Source: Polytrichum commune
Taxonomy: Eukaryota > Streptophyta > Polytrichopsida > Polytrichales > Polytrichaceae
Assembly: GCA_950295325.1 (NCBI GenBank)
Contig: OX485803.1
Coordinates: 30,185,554 to 30,249,553 of the forward strand
DNA: 64,000 nt
Direction of reading: 5' to 3'
In this document: piece after piece, positions 33,949-46,566 of the stretch
Layout: every line of letters starts with the position of its first letter
Numbering within the stretch: position 1 is the first letter of the stretch
Notes under the pieces: generated by a model
Told to the model about the DNA's origin: nothing
What the model saw: only the letters and a program-made list of their open reading frames with translations
The model's database searches: none
Program-made: the position numbers and the translations under genes

Positions 33949-36464
33949 TACACTAGATGCAAGGCCTTGGGATTCTTTGCCTGGACTTGTGTATATCATG
34001 TAGGTATATATGTGGACCTTGTGTAGATGCTCTTCTTTATCGGACACTTATATTTTGAGTGATATATGGGAAGGAAAAATCTACGAGTTGGAATTATTGC
34101 ACACGCACATGACACTCGTCTGATGAATTGTCCCAAAATATTCAAGAGGTTGTTTTTTGAAGTTAATTTGACATGGGTATTCTTCAAAGATCCAAACTTG
34201 TTAAGCGGAATCATATAATTATATACTTATGATTTTGCATAAATTGCATAAAATTGCATACTTACTATTTTACTTGGCAATGATCTTCAAGATCACAATG
34301 CCGTTCGTCACATCATTCCTCCAACCTCCTTAGCACCGGTTGGAGGTCCTTCTTTAAAAAATGTTTTTTAAAGGGGGTGCTCAAGGATAACATCATAATG
34401 ATGTTTTGAAAAGTGGACTTGGGTTTGCCATGTTGTTTATGATTCTCTATTGTGTTCATCTATAGACTACCTCCCAACTAGTGAACAAGTTTTTTATGGA
34501 ATTGCTATATTCATGAAACTCATTGATTTTCAATCTTGAAATGATGTTTCTCTCCAAAAATAGATGGCAAGATGGCTTTTTCTATTCAAGCAGAAAATAT
34601 GTATTGAAAAGTTGGGATTTATTTCAAAATAAATTTAAAAATTTATGTACAATATAGATTAAAATGGTATAGATACAATAGCAAAGTAACAAGCAAAAAC
34701 ATTCACCTTACTTAGGTTAACAACATGAAAATCAAATGATGGAAGAGTCCAACATGTAATGTAAAACATTGTATTTCTAAAGTGTTGAGAAACACTAGCC
34801 ATTATGAAAGAGTCACAACAAGCCACATCATATTAACAACATTCAACAATTTATTTAAACTCTTACATAGTTCTCTTTAAGAATTTGCAACACTCCTCTT
34901 ACCAAGCCATAACTATAAACTTTCAAGACCACACTGCTAGCGATGTTCATGGACATTCACTAAACCCTAAGGGACCACATGTAGGCCGAATTAGAATCTA
35001 TACAATCTTCACGTTTTCAATTGGGGGCATTGAAGTGAGTGGTATTGTAGGAATTTCCTCAATGGCACCCTCACATATTATATATAGTTGTATTCATGGC
35101 ACATATATTTTATGCTTACACCATTTGAGAGCGTTTTGACCATCTAGGGTTTGGGAGGGGATTTTAAGTTTAAGGATTGAAGGGTCGAGGTTCATGTTTA
35201 GGGTTGTCCAATAGTACTATTTTGACCATGAAAACCCAATAATGAAATAGTCTAGAGGTGCTAGAGCACCTTGGGGGTGGGGGCCACTTAGAGTCACGTG
35301 TGTGCAAGATACCTTATTAAAACCCTTATACAAACTTTTGATGAGAAAAGAATAGATTGCACATATTTTCTCATAGACCATATAATAGTTTTGTATATGT
35401 AAAAGGCAACTTTGAACTATTAGATGATTGCCTTGATTACATACACAAAATATAAATGAATAGGGGAACAAGGAACGTTATTTGAATGCATATCACTTTG
35501 TATTGATAAAGTTGTTGAATTATGATGCAAGGATGACATTTATTGCTTTATTGTTTAACACATGTGAATCTAAGTGCATGAGGGGGGTGGGGTAGGTAGA
35601 AAGGATATTTGGATGAGATAAATTCTTATTGTGAGAATCTTTAGGGGGGCTTAGGGCACACTTATCTCCTCCCCCCCTCCCCGGAAAAGAAAAAACCATA
35701 AAAACAAGGGAAAAAAGAAGAAGAAGATGGCATCCAATATTATCTACACAAAAACTAGGTGAAACTCTTCCAATTGTATATTTTTCTCTTCTCATGCACA
35801 CGCTGCATTTGAAAGAATATAAACCTATTATGGTGGCATTTGTAGAAGGGTCTGTAATAGAGTTTAGGTTCATGTCCTATCGAGTTACTAAGGGGATTGT
35901 CCCCCGGGAGTGCACCTTTCATAACATGTATGAATATACGTGAATGCACAAAAGGGGTATTAATATGAACTTTTCCATATTACATATACATATGCTACAC
36001 AACATATAAGTCGTAATTATGTACATGTATGGAGAGAACGTCTAGAAAATATACAACATTTTTAATTGTCTAGTGGGGTCACTTATTGAAGCTCATTCAT
36101 TTGGAAGTATGAAGGAGGATAAGGGATTAAGGTCGCACTTTGATTGATGATTATAGTGCGCAAGGTGGTGTCAAAGAAAATTGTAGTGTTCAAGAAGACA
36201 ATCCAATCATGTGCAAGGATGTTATCATAGAGACAAAATTGATGTAGTTACAAGTTGAAAATGATTTACATGAAAACGTGGAGTTGCAAAGTGAGCTTCA
36301 ACATGCCTTGGATGTTCTAATCGATGAACATGAAAATGTGGAAAAGCCCTCTCAATCTAATGTAAAGTCCATTGTAACTTATGTAGAGTAAGGGAGTCTA
36401 GAATTCTCCAAAGTACCCTTGTTAGTCAATTGAATGGCAATCCAACTTTATCTAGAGATCAATT
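33949..36464. other. intergenic DNA, no gene seen
   Basis: Short frames only. It holds an AT-rich block at 34600-34880 and a GC-rich tract CTCCTCCCCCCCTCCCCGG near 35667. No complete repeat is recognised. Confidence 0.6.
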
Positions 36465-36882
36465 CATAACTTTATTCAGCCATGTGGGTCGGTTCCGTGA
36501 CCCTAGAATATATCAATTACATTATGTGGGCCCCTCAAACAAATAAGGAATATTTGTTTACTATTCGTACATTCAAGTTGAACTTGGAAATTTGGGTGGA
36601 GTTATACTCCTGACATTATGCGCATGAATTACTATTCATCTCATGAATATTTACATGGGACACTATTCATCCCAATATTAATCCTTGAAATTACTATTAA
36701 AAAAGGAGTTATCATTGAAAATGTTGACATTATTCACATATATTCTTACTATTCAAACTGGCTCTATTCATTATTCATATCATAGTCAATTTCTTTCTAT
36801 TTTCTAAGTTTTTTTCCCATGAAGGTAAGATAGTGATTCCCATGTCAAACGGAACACAACCCTTCAACTGAGTAATGTTATG
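36465..36882 (+). mobile_element. CATAACATTA-family element, 418 bp
   Basis: It starts CATAACTTTATTCAGCC and ends CTGAGTAATGTTATG. The bases TT lie just outside both ends, consistent with a 2-bp target duplication. The first part matches the reverse complement of 63211-63509 (TTCAGCC, GGTCGGTT, ATTTGGGTGGAGTTATACTC). Repeated ACTATTCATC motifs fill the centre. It is non-coding. Confidence 0.6.
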
Positions 36883-37069
36883 TTGATTCGGATTATGGTT
36901 GGCATATCATATATGATGCCTACACTCCTTACCGCTGCATATTATGATACTATGTTAAATCCTGGTTGTGATTGTGGAGTGTTTTTCTAACACACCTGCA
37001 ACTAGAATTGTCAAAAAAATGTCGTAGACCAAAACCAAAACTCCAATAAAGGTTTGGTTTGCTCGGAGG

Positions 37070-37295
37070 CAATGATTGGGGAGATTTTTGGGCATAATCG
37101 GTTGAGATCCTAATGTTTGCAAGTCCAACCGGTTATATGTTGACATCCTCCGGTTTTCCTTTATTAAATTATGGCATATTCTATAAATTCCTCTAAAATG
37201 ATCGGTGATTTTCCTGCAGTCTTGAACTTCAACCGGTTATTTCTCAAACTCAACCGGTTCACTTGTAACTAACTACCGGTTCTCCCCGATCATTG
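37070..37295 (+). mobile_element. hAT-type MITE, 226 bp
   Basis: It starts CAATGATTGGGGAGATTTTT and the reverse complement of its right end is CAATGATCGGGGAGAACC. The flanking octamers CTCGGAGG and CTCAAAGG match in six of eight bases, a decayed 8-bp duplication. Same length and near-identical body to 17732-17957. It is the best-preserved copy outside the cluster. Confidence 0.8.
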
Positions 37296-38822
37296 CTCAA
37301 AGGGTTTATAGGATGTGTAAAAAATTTGGTAATCATTGGGTGGAGTATAGGGGTCTAATTTACTTGATGTACCATCCATCAAGCATGGAGATTGGTATAT
37401 GTTTGTACCAATCAGGAACCAACAATAAGTGGACTTACGATCTTACAAATCATTTGATGGTAGATATGGAAACAATAATTGCAGTAGCTTCTATGACATA
37501 AACTATAGACTTAGATGCTTATGAGTTTCTAGGGGATAAAAAAGTCTTTAACGACTTTACTAATGAATGCCAGGGTTTTACATTAAACAAATGATAGAGA
37601 TTTATTACTATTCAAAAGTATATTTTTGTATACTTATGTTAATGACTATATATGAATGTAATATTTTATGTATACATACTATCACTTGTATTCTTATCAT
37701 TGAAATTGTATGTGTATTGCTTGATTTTACATCAAAAAAAACTTGTATACATGGATTTTTTTAGAATATGTTGCGAACACACATGGTTCTTGGTTTTTAA
37801 TGAAAGTTGCACCCCTTGAGGATTGTCAAACATGATAGAATTAACGGACTTACATTCTTATCAGTCCTGAAACACTGATGTGCAATTTTATTTTTTATTT
37901 TTTCCTTTTCTTTTGGGTTCATGTGTCTACACCACAAGCTCGAGGGTTTACCTTTGACTGGAGTTTGGGAACATATTTCGATATGATGATACATGAAAAT
38001 AAGAGCATATTGGGTATTAGGAATGTATTTTTCCTTCCAAGACTACACTGTTTATTTCAATTAGTTTGGATTACCATGTGGGATCATGCAGTGCTATATA
38101 ACTTCTTGCAAACGTTGTTCTATTTGTTGTTCTATTTTGTGTTAAATTGCATGCTCAATTAAAATATAACCTTCATGTGACTCCATATGGTAATCCTCAC
38201 CGATTGAAACAAGCGATGTAGTTTATAAGACACAAGATCATCATGTGGCACAAAATTGTACAATGAGTTTGTAAAATCTTCTAAATTTGAGTTTTGTGGG
38301 GTTTGTCTTGAGTGGTAATCTACATTCATTACAAGCATATGATTCTTGTGTAATTGAATGCATCACTGGAATTTTGTCCCATGTAGTTGTAATATATACA
38401 AAATCTATGAGTGTGGTAGATTTATATAGTTCTTCTAGTGACGCAATACAATTGTTGAGGACTCATATGTTGATACATTTAGTGAAGGCTAGCTAATAAT
38501 GCATGTGGAAAATTAGTGAAGATGATACTAAATTTCTTTACATTATGAAAATAGTGCCATCATAAGATCTAGGGTTTTGGGTGCCTAAAGTATGGTAAAT
38601 GAGCATGAAATGCATGGTAAGTGAACATGTATTCATGAATTTAGTAACATTCAGTAAATATTTCAACCCTCATTGATTTTGAGATTTGACAAAATAATGT
38701 GTGTTTTGGGAATTAGTGCCACATGCGTTGAGTGGGATAATTATTGTAGTGATTATTACCCAATTTTACAAGTGTGAAATGGTAAACCTAAAAGGTGCCA
38801 ACATTGAGGACCGACTTCCTAA
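37296..38822. other. intergenic DNA, no gene seen
   Basis: AT-rich. Around 38600-38756 there is a fragment resembling the right half of the 20778-21079 MITE (ACATGTATTCATGAATTTA, then GTGGGATAATTATTGTA). No protein gene is supported. Confidence 0.6.
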
Positions 38823-39178
38823 GGGCCACTTCACACATGAGATTGAAGGCCCATGATCATTGCATTCTAAGATCTCTCATTGGTTGAAAAGGCCCAAGAC
38901 CGACCAAAATTACTTCACACTCGAAGGTGAAGGCCTAAGGGTCCAAAGAAATCATCATGATGAAAAGTCTACATGGATTCCTACATGGCGTACTATAAAT
39001 AATGTTTCAAAGTTTGCCATAATTCGTGTCATGCTCACCTCCAAGAGGTAAGTATGACACAAATTTTCAGCATACCATCTCAGTGCTACAACCTTTGGAT
39101 GAGAATCAAGGGCTCTCACTATTACACGGCCATGGCCCTTCACTCGTGGCCCAAAAGCCATGTTTACACAAAAGCCAT
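38823..39178. mobile_element. MITE of the GGGCCACTTCACAC family
   Basis: TAA then GGGCCACTTCACACATGAG marks the left end. The body follows the 4840-5191 copy (AAGGCCCAAGACCG, CATGGATTCCTACATGGCG, ACCTCCAAGAGGTAAG, CCTTTGGATGAGA). The right end is less certain because related sequence continues to about 39500, perhaps a second degraded copy. Confidence 0.55.
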
Positions 39179-41255
39179 TAGGCCATAGCTATGAAGAATC
39201 CTTGAATTCTCATTGGTAGAGAGTGTCACAAGTCCTTGTTTTAGGTTTACATGAGGGTAGTTTTGGATCCTAACCCACAACATCTTCAATGGATGAAAAA
39301 CCTATGGAATCCTCACATGGCAGGTATAGATAATGTTGGCCGGGATTGTTGGATAAATTTTCAAGATGGCTTTTAAAAACAAACCTGATGAAATTTGCAG
39401 TGGGGATTTAGGTTTACACCAAGGGCTTGTACCCTCCAAATTATTGGACTATAACCATGGACTTCTTTATGGTTTATTCTAAAAAGCAGGGTGCCATGGT
39501 CATTTAAAGGTGAGTTTCCACTCACCCATCAGTTTCTAGTGGAAATATAGATTCCACTTGATGACATCCACAATTCAACTAGAATCTAGTGGACGAGCGG
39601 CCTGGATGAAAACTCACCCTAAGAGCCATGGCCTAATTGCCATTGGTATTAACATGCCTTAAGTTAGCTTAATAGCATTTTAACAATGGCTGTTTGGAAT
39701 ACTAGGTCACGATGTCAGCATGACCACCATCGCGCAAGGGTGCGTGGTGGCTTGGCCTCGGCTTCATCAAGCTCCCACATATATAGCCAATTATTAGTTT
39801 GTGGGTTTAGGGTTTTGGTCTCATATGAGGGCCCCAATGCAGGAAGGAGCAAAGTCGACTGTCTTGGCCCGACAACAAGAGGCAAAAATTCGGATGTGGA
39901 CCGTTTTCTCTCTTTCTCCCTTTCTCCCTTTCCCCCTTTCCTTTCCTTTCTTTTTTCCTTTTTTTGGGTTCTTGAACTCGATCGGCTGCAGGTCTTAATT
40001 CCATCATGCGATCGTTTCAATACGGATGTGAAAATTTTGCATGGTGCAGTGGCAGTCAGATGTAAGAATGTTTTCAAACAGGAGACTCATGATGGAAAAG
40101 AAACAAAAAACCTCCTCCTCCCCCAAAACAATCATTTATTATACAAAGTTCACCACTTATTACTCTCGTCCAAACTCACACTATTTCCGCCGCAGGCACA
40201 CACCCCACTTTGCACCTGACCATTATTTCTTTCTTGTGTTTGGCTTTCTTGTATATACATATCTATACAAGACGTCACAAAGCATGGAGTGGAATGAACC
40301 AATGGTGGACCGGTATGTGAGTGAATGTGCATGGTAACAATAATCACACATCAATAAGGGTATGAATATTCTTACCTGTGGGTATCAACAATTGTAGTAT
40401 CAGTCAAAATATTGATATTTGGTGGGTATCTCAAAGTAAGAGAATCTCTATATTTATGTGTTATCATTTGGGTCAATACCGTTCAAACCACACTGATGTT
40501 GGGGAATGTAACCCAAGTTTGAAAGTTCATGTATGTTATGTTTACAAAATCCGTAATTATGGATTTGAAATCAATCACTTTCATAGATCATGTATCCATC
40601 TACTGACCGTGGACCACCGGTAAGACCATGTAATCCTTGTAGTGACCTAAACATAACATAACTACGGAAATACGCTTGTAGATTAGAAGGGAACATGATG
40701 CCCATTGAACAAAAATACTATAATCATATGCAGTGTTTAGTTGAGGGGGTACTATAAATGTTTAGAGTTCAATTTGTGGTGGCCAATCATGGAAAATGAC
40801 TAAGAGCGAGTAGTCCTCCTTTGTGAACAATTTCCAAGAGGTGTATAAGTAATGGAAGGGTGCAAACAAATGGGCCATTTTTGAAATTTAAGTAATTATA
40901 GGGAGGCTTTAATTCAACCCTTGAAGGTAAATAGCCCCAAAACAAAAAAACCCCTAGCCGCACGTGGTGCACAAAAATGCCTTAGAGTGATCTACCCGTG
41001 TATGACCCAAGGAAGGCATAAGGTGGGAAAGCAAAGGGGAAAGAGGAGGAGAAAACATGAAAACAAGAGTGTCATCCCAACAACCTTTCAGTTGATTTCA
41101 ACCATTCACTTGGTTGTATTTGAGTTGCCAATTTTGCAGTCAATTGGAGAAAAAAATCAGCATCAGCCAGGGGTGAGAGATGGGGCAGGATCATTGACCC
41201 TTCTTTAAATATGTCTCATCAATAAGAATAAGGTATCCAACTCTTTGATGTTATG
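39179..41255. other. intergenic DNA, no gene seen
   Basis: A 177-codon frame at 39686-40219 crosses a CT-rich tract (about 39902-39966) and has no recognised domain, so it is not called. A GGTATCAA-containing block near 40290-40410 resembles 28800-28900. Confidence 0.6.
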
Positions 41256-41422
41256 CATAACATTAGTCAAATCCATAACAATATTTTGTGAAACTAACAG
41301 TATTCCACGTAGTATTCCCGGATATTCCCCACATTTGGTCCGAATGTGGGGAATATCTAGGAATACTACGTGAAATATTGTTAGTTACACAGACCATTGT
41401 TATGGATCTGAATAATGTTATG
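41256..41422. mobile_element. CATAACATTA foldback MITE, 167 bp hairpin
   Basis: CATAACATTAGTCA at the left and TGAATAATGTTATG at the right are inverted repeats, and the two arms pair almost throughout around a TGGTCCG loop, for example ATATTCCCCACATT with AATGTGGGGAATAT. TG lies outside both ends, consistent with a 2-bp target duplication. Its pairing makes it a good candidate source of a hairpin RNA. Confidence 0.8.
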
Positions 41423-42047
41423 TGAATTTGGTTGGTTGCCACCACTAACCTAGTATTTGAAATGGTGTGTGCATAGCTAGGCTTCAGCTTTAGAAAACAC
41501 ATTTAGGGTGTGTTCGTCTAAAGGGTCCTAGCTACTATTTCATGATTGACCAATGATACCCAGAGGGTTGGTGGGAGTGCCTGGGCCGCCATAACTGATA
41601 CATTTGGTTGGGGTTATTAATTGGCGTATCGACCTTGAAATCCAACCACTGCTTCTGCTTGTCCATGCTAAGTTAAGTGGGTGGCCATACAAAGGTACCT
41701 ATGCTACCTACGTACCAGGCTACCTTACTCCACCCTCTACCTTCTACCTTGAGAGCGAACAAACCAATGCGGAGTCTTGAGACAAACATTCTGCAAAATA
41801 AATAAGGGGTGTGAAATCAAACAGGCCCAAAATTAACTGCTCAAAACGCGGCCCTTCAACCCAAGTCAAGCTTCGTTTGCAATAAAGATTGGAGCCTCGT
41901 CAAGGGTGGCATGTCACATGTGCATTGGCTTGTGTACGTAGCAGCCACATTGGAAGTGGTATTCTTAGAGCGAGTGTAGACTCTACATAAACTACTGATC
42001 CGTCAGAGCATCTTTAACCATGCCACCACACCTCTCTCCAACGATAC
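41423..42047. other. intergenic DNA, nothing recognised
   Basis: No gene or complete repeat is recognised before the 42051 MITE. Confidence 0.6.
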
Positions 42048-42050
42048 TAA

Positions 42051-42548
42051 GGGCCGGTTTACACTATGGACCAAGAGCCATGACCATGAAATTCTAAAAT
42101 CTGTGATTGGAGAGTAAAGTGCTCTTGGTCCCATTTGGCTTTACACTACCTTGAAAAAAGGAGAATGACCACTAACTTTGAGGTCCCCAAAAACTACTAA
42201 AATCTGCCATTTGGATAATGTGCCATGGTCCAACGGGTTTTCCGTTGAGGCGAGGCAAAATGCTCGACTCAACGGAAATCAAGGGAGCCGTAAGGCTGAA
42301 AATCAGCCATTGGCCGATTTTTTTTAATATTGTTTTTCCCGATTTTTTTTGGGCATGTATTAAAAAAATCAGCACCTTCACTTTTTGGTGTGTGGTCATT
42401 CCTCTTGGTCCACATTCGGTTTACACCTAGTGAAGGGCCCATGAACCATGAAAACTAATATTTTAGTAACTCGGACCATGGAAGTCGTCCCACGCAAAAT
42501 AGGCCTCTTACGTGGGACGACTTCATGGTCCATAGTGTAAACCGCCCC
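42051..42548 (-). mobile_element. PIF/Harbinger-type MITE, 498 bp, TSD TAA
   Basis: Reverse-oriented copy of the 27110-27606 element. The ends are GGGCCGGTTTACACTATGGA and, reverse-complemented, GGGGCGGTTTACACTATGGA. TAA lies at 42048-42050 and 42549-42551, the complement of TTA at the other copy. The right-hand TAA is also the first three bases of the next element, so it inserted exactly at that element's tip. Confidence 0.88.
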
Positions 42549-42909
42549 TAAGGTGCTTGGGTGTCATTTGGTTGGTTATTTCGTGTTGATTTTCCAACTT
42601 CTACCAATTTGGTTTACACAAATGAAACTTCATGTGATATATTAGGAAATCTATGATAAAGCACAAGCAAAAATCGGATTGAAAATCGGACCTCCCTTCA
42701 ATTTTAGTTATGGTTTGCATAAGTGCATGTTTGTTGATTCTTTAACTGAATATATAAGTCATCTCAATTGTGTTCACTATTGAGTGTGGATTAGATAAAT
42801 TTCTTCTAGACATGTGTTTGTACGGTGTTCATTCTTCACCTAGCCACACACCAATTAGATATAGATGTTTGGTTGTGAAAAGTAATCGAATAACACCCGC
42901 ATAACCTTA
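42549..42909. mobile_element. MITE-like element, TAAGG...CCTTA ends
   Basis: The left end is TAAGGTGCTTGGGTGTCATT and the reverse complement of the right end is TAAGGTTATGCGGGTGTTAT. It is the same size as the 1283-1640 copy and shares its interior blocks. It served as target for the 42051-42548 MITE at its left tip. Confidence 0.65.
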
Positions 42910-43392
42910 GAGAGGGAGAGGAGGCATAACAATCACCACCTCATCCCATCACATCTCTCTCTACAACAAAATTGTGGCTCATTTACCCTTGTCATACCTC
43001 TTTTAATGCTAGAAAGTGCGATCTTTCATAACACATCATGCTCTATATGAAACTCTACACGGGTTACTTATTGAAAATAGCACATGCCCACACAAGTATT
43101 GTGTTGTTGCCACAATTGTCTCACACATTTTGGGACTAAAATATGGTCTATAGAGTAGCGATTGGTGTCGTAGTAGTGGTGCCTCTGCTACTATAGTCTC
43201 AACGCCTCTTCATATAACACTCCACAAGTTGCACTATCACCGTTTTGGAGTAGGAAGTGGAGGGAGAAGTGGCGGTGGGTTGGAGATGCTAGATTAGGTA
43301 GGTGGAAGGGCAAGGAGCTATTCAATAGCTACAAAATTGTTATATTTAGCTTATTTGACTATGAAAATGCATTAGTGACCCCGAATTAGTCT

Positions 43393-43926
43393 CTTGTATG
43401 TGAGTGTTATTTGGTTAGTTTTTCTTGTGCTCGACCTTGTATTGATTTGATTTTTGTCCTCAAATATGTAATGCATTAGCTATTATGTAATGAAGCATGA
43501 ATAAAACAAACTAGATAAAATCAACCCTCTCCCTTTATTTTGTTGTGGTTATCAAAAGTTCATGCACGTTGACTCCATAGTTGAATATGTAGGTCCCTCC
43601 ACACTACAAGCATACAAGTCTTGGGAAATTGACCCGCGTCACAAAGAAATTGTCCTTCATCACTGAAAAATGTGCACAACTAATACAATGCTAGATTTGA
43701 ATATTTCTCTCATTGATGCAGGATAATTGCCTACGGCTCATTTGATGGTAGTGCCAACTATGTTGACTATTGAATGTGAAGTGCTTAGTAAAATTTGAAA
43801 TACATAGTCCAATCTTTCTTTTATATGTGTCTTTACGGCATTTATTTTTATATTCACACCTAACCATACACCATTCTTATATAGGTGTCCGATTAAGATA
43901 AATAGCTTAAATAACACATGCACACA
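43393..43926. mobile_element. degraded TAAGG-end family copy
   Basis: TGTGAGTGTTATTTGGTTAG at the left and AATAACACATGCACACA at the right resemble the family ends, with TTGACTATTGAATGTGAAG and CATAGTCCAATC blocks inside. The terminal TAAGG bases are not preserved, so the boundaries are approximate. Confidence 0.45.
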
Positions 43927-44833
43927 TTCGTGATGCATAACTGCAACAAACAACCCTCAACCTACATGGGAATTTGTTTTTATTGAAGCCCCTTCACCCA
44001 TATCATAGATGTTAGATGAGTTGACCTAGACACCACAAAGCTTGAGCTTTCCATTGATGATGAAACTTCAGAGTGCAACACCAGAAAACAAAACCTCGTG
44101 GAATTGCAATGTGGCTCTTTCAATTTCAATGCTACATGATAACTTGGTTTGTGGCGCATTTAAGTCACTCCACATGCAGTAGCTTAAAAACCCAAATTTT
44201 GCCCTCACATTACTTGGGCCATGGAGATGAATGAGGATTGGCTAATTGAGGAGCTTTGACATGCACAAGGCAAGACATTCTTCCACTTTCGTGCCCCATT
44301 TTTCTTGTCTCCGAATCTTGTTCTTTTTTTCTTTTCTCTGCATGTAGGATAATTTTTGGGTAGGTTGACTCGATTTCTATGAGATTGTTACAAGAGTAAG
44401 TTGTTCCTCACAGTCTTGCCATGGACCAACTTTAAAAAAAAATGTTAGATATGGAGAGCCTAGTAACCCGAGGATTGTGACAATTTTTTTGGTAACCAAG
44501 ATGTCGCTACGAATGGTTGTAAGTAAAAATTTCATGTTGTAAAGAGGTTTGTAGTTATATATCTAGAGGTTGTAAGGAATCGCAAAGTCATGATAAGAAG
44601 TTTGTGACTTGAGGTTGTAACGTGATCAATTTTAACTAAATTGTAGAAATGAATATATAAGTAGGTGAGATTTGTTTAATTATTTATTAAGTGATGTAAT
44701 TCAATCTCATAATAAGATGGTTGTCAGAAGCTTTTGAGGCCATGAGGAATTGAGATCCAAACCCCAAAATGTTGATTTTTATAGGCCATGAATAGGATTA
44801 TAATCAAATGGTTGTAATATGTCTGTATTCCAT

Positions 44834-46505
44834 TGTGAGGCCAAACCCCCCCACCCTTAAGCGTCCGTAGTCCGAGTAGTGGGTTTGGGCTCACATTCCT
44901 CCGCGGTATTGGATTTGGACTTGGATGAGTCCATAGTGCAAGGTTCACCCTTCAAGTGGTCTTGGATTTAACTAGCTCCTTCATAAACCCAGCTCCTTCA
45001 TAAACCCAGCTTCTTAGCTTCTAACTAAACAAACCCAGCTCCTTCATAAACCCAGCTCCTTCATGAACCCAGCTCCTTAGCTTCTAACTAAACAAACTCA
45101 GGTCCTTCATAAACCCAGCTCTTTACTTTCTAACTAAACAAACCCAGCTCCTTCATAAACCCAGCTCTTTACTTTCTAACTAAACAAACCCAGCTCCTTC
45201 ATAAACCCAGCTCCTTCATGAACCCAGCTCCTTAGCTTCTAACTAAACAAACCCAGGTCCTTCATAAACCCAGCTCTTTCATGAACCCACAACTTTGTAG
45301 TTGTAATCCCCAACTACCTCACTAATTATTCAAGCCCTTAACTAATCTTCCTACCTAATTTCCCTAATTCTACTAACAACCCCTTTCTAATCACACAATT
45401 CTTCTCTAATCCTAAAATCCTAAAATCCTAGAGAGGAGAGGGGGAGAGAGAATTTCCTAACTTCACTAAGACTAACTAATCCACACAAGTATATTTTTGC
45501 ACTCATCACAACATCAAGTGCTCAACTCTTAAACATGGAACTTGCAACCACGTGTATTCAAAACATGAACTTTAAGTACCACAAATTGGAATCATGAATT
45601 AACTTTAAAATCCTTCACGTCAACACTAATTCTACCAAGAGGTCAAGCCCTCTTCAAGGCTAACAAGCCTTGGCTCTCAAACTAAAAACTAAGCACACAC
45701 ATGTGCTCCAATATGGCTTCCCACACCCACACTTATAACTCGTGGGGTGCCTTGGAGCACAAAAGAAAGAGAGGATGAATGAGGGAAGAATGAGGGATTA
45801 TATAGTAAGCTTGAGGGGGTGAGCACCCTCAAGGCTCACGATAAGCCCTTGAGATTTCCTCCTACTTAGTAGGCGCCAATCCTATCTTCTAAGCCTTCCT
45901 CCCTCAAATGATCAACAAGGATCCTAATTCGAACATTTAACTAGCCTTGGCTTTCTACCTACCACACTTTACCAAACTTGGGATGCTTCAACCCAAACTT
46001 AGCCTCCTTCGCTTTCCGCCGCCATAACTTTCTCCCCTTACTTTCCCAAATCGTCGCTCACCACTTAATTCAAACCACGATGCTTAACTCGTGATTTGAT
46101 TGGTGCTTTGAGAATTTGCTTATCCTCCACCTTGCATTCTTCCTTGGGCCTTCCCCATTAAGTGGCCATGATGAGGTGGTCCACTTGTGCGCTCCATGTG
46201 ATCCTCCATTCATCCCAATTCGAATGCACTTGCCTCTTGAGTCACTTTGGTTGTCTCCATCCATTTGTACTAGCCTACTCACTAACTACTCAATCCAAGT
46301 TCTCCTTATCTATCCTCATTCACTCAAATCCTTCCGAAGGTAAAAACACAATAACAACTCACATCCTAGCCTCTTACAACATGGTACTTCTAAGACTAAC
46401 ATTTCACTCTTTTTATATTTTTGTGAAGTAACATGCTACTTCAAAGTGCATCAACTAACGTTTCAAGGGTCTAAGACTAAATGTGGGCACCCTTTTGGGC
46501 TCACA
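44834..46505 (-). repeat. 3' LTR (relative to the element), 1,672 bp
   Basis: It starts TGTGAGGCCAAACCCC and ends GGGCTCACA on the plus strand. It is the same length as the other LTR with a constant offset of 8,881 bp, and no difference was noticed by eye. A likely TATA box for minus-strand transcription, CTATATAAT read on that strand, lies at 45797-45805. An internal array of AACCCAGCTCCTTCATA-like units occupies 44971-45291. Confidence 0.95.
44971..45291. repeat. short tandem array inside the LTR
   Basis: About 17-bp words (AACCCAGCTCCTTCATA) alternate with a spacer reading TTCTAACTAAACAA in a higher-order period. The same array is in the other LTR at 53852-54172. Confidence 0.9.
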
Positions 46506-46566
46506 TAATTGGCGACCATCGGGGGATGAATCCAAACATCTCTTGCTCCAAGGGTAAGTTGCCTAG
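46506..46566. promoter_or_regulatory. junction between integrase end and 3' LTR, no polypurine tract
   Basis: Read on the minus strand this should hold the polypurine tract next to the 3' LTR, but the adjoining bases are mixed. Read on the plus strand, away from the LTR, it begins TAATTGGCGACCATCGGGGG, which looks like a primer binding site of the TGGCG type. This is odd because the genes run the other way. Confidence 0.5.

Noticed and set aside
39686..40219. 177-codon plus-strand frame
   Set aside because: It crosses a CT-rich low-complexity tract, and overlapping frames on both strands are equally open. No domain was recognised.
44971..45291. CRISPR-like array of short repeats
   Set aside because: The spacers are themselves repeated, the array is inside an LTR and this is plant nuclear DNA.
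46070..46431. Pairs of short frames in the LTR, repeated at 54951-55312
   Set aside because: They are duplicated only because the LTR is duplicated. There is no sign of coding constraint.
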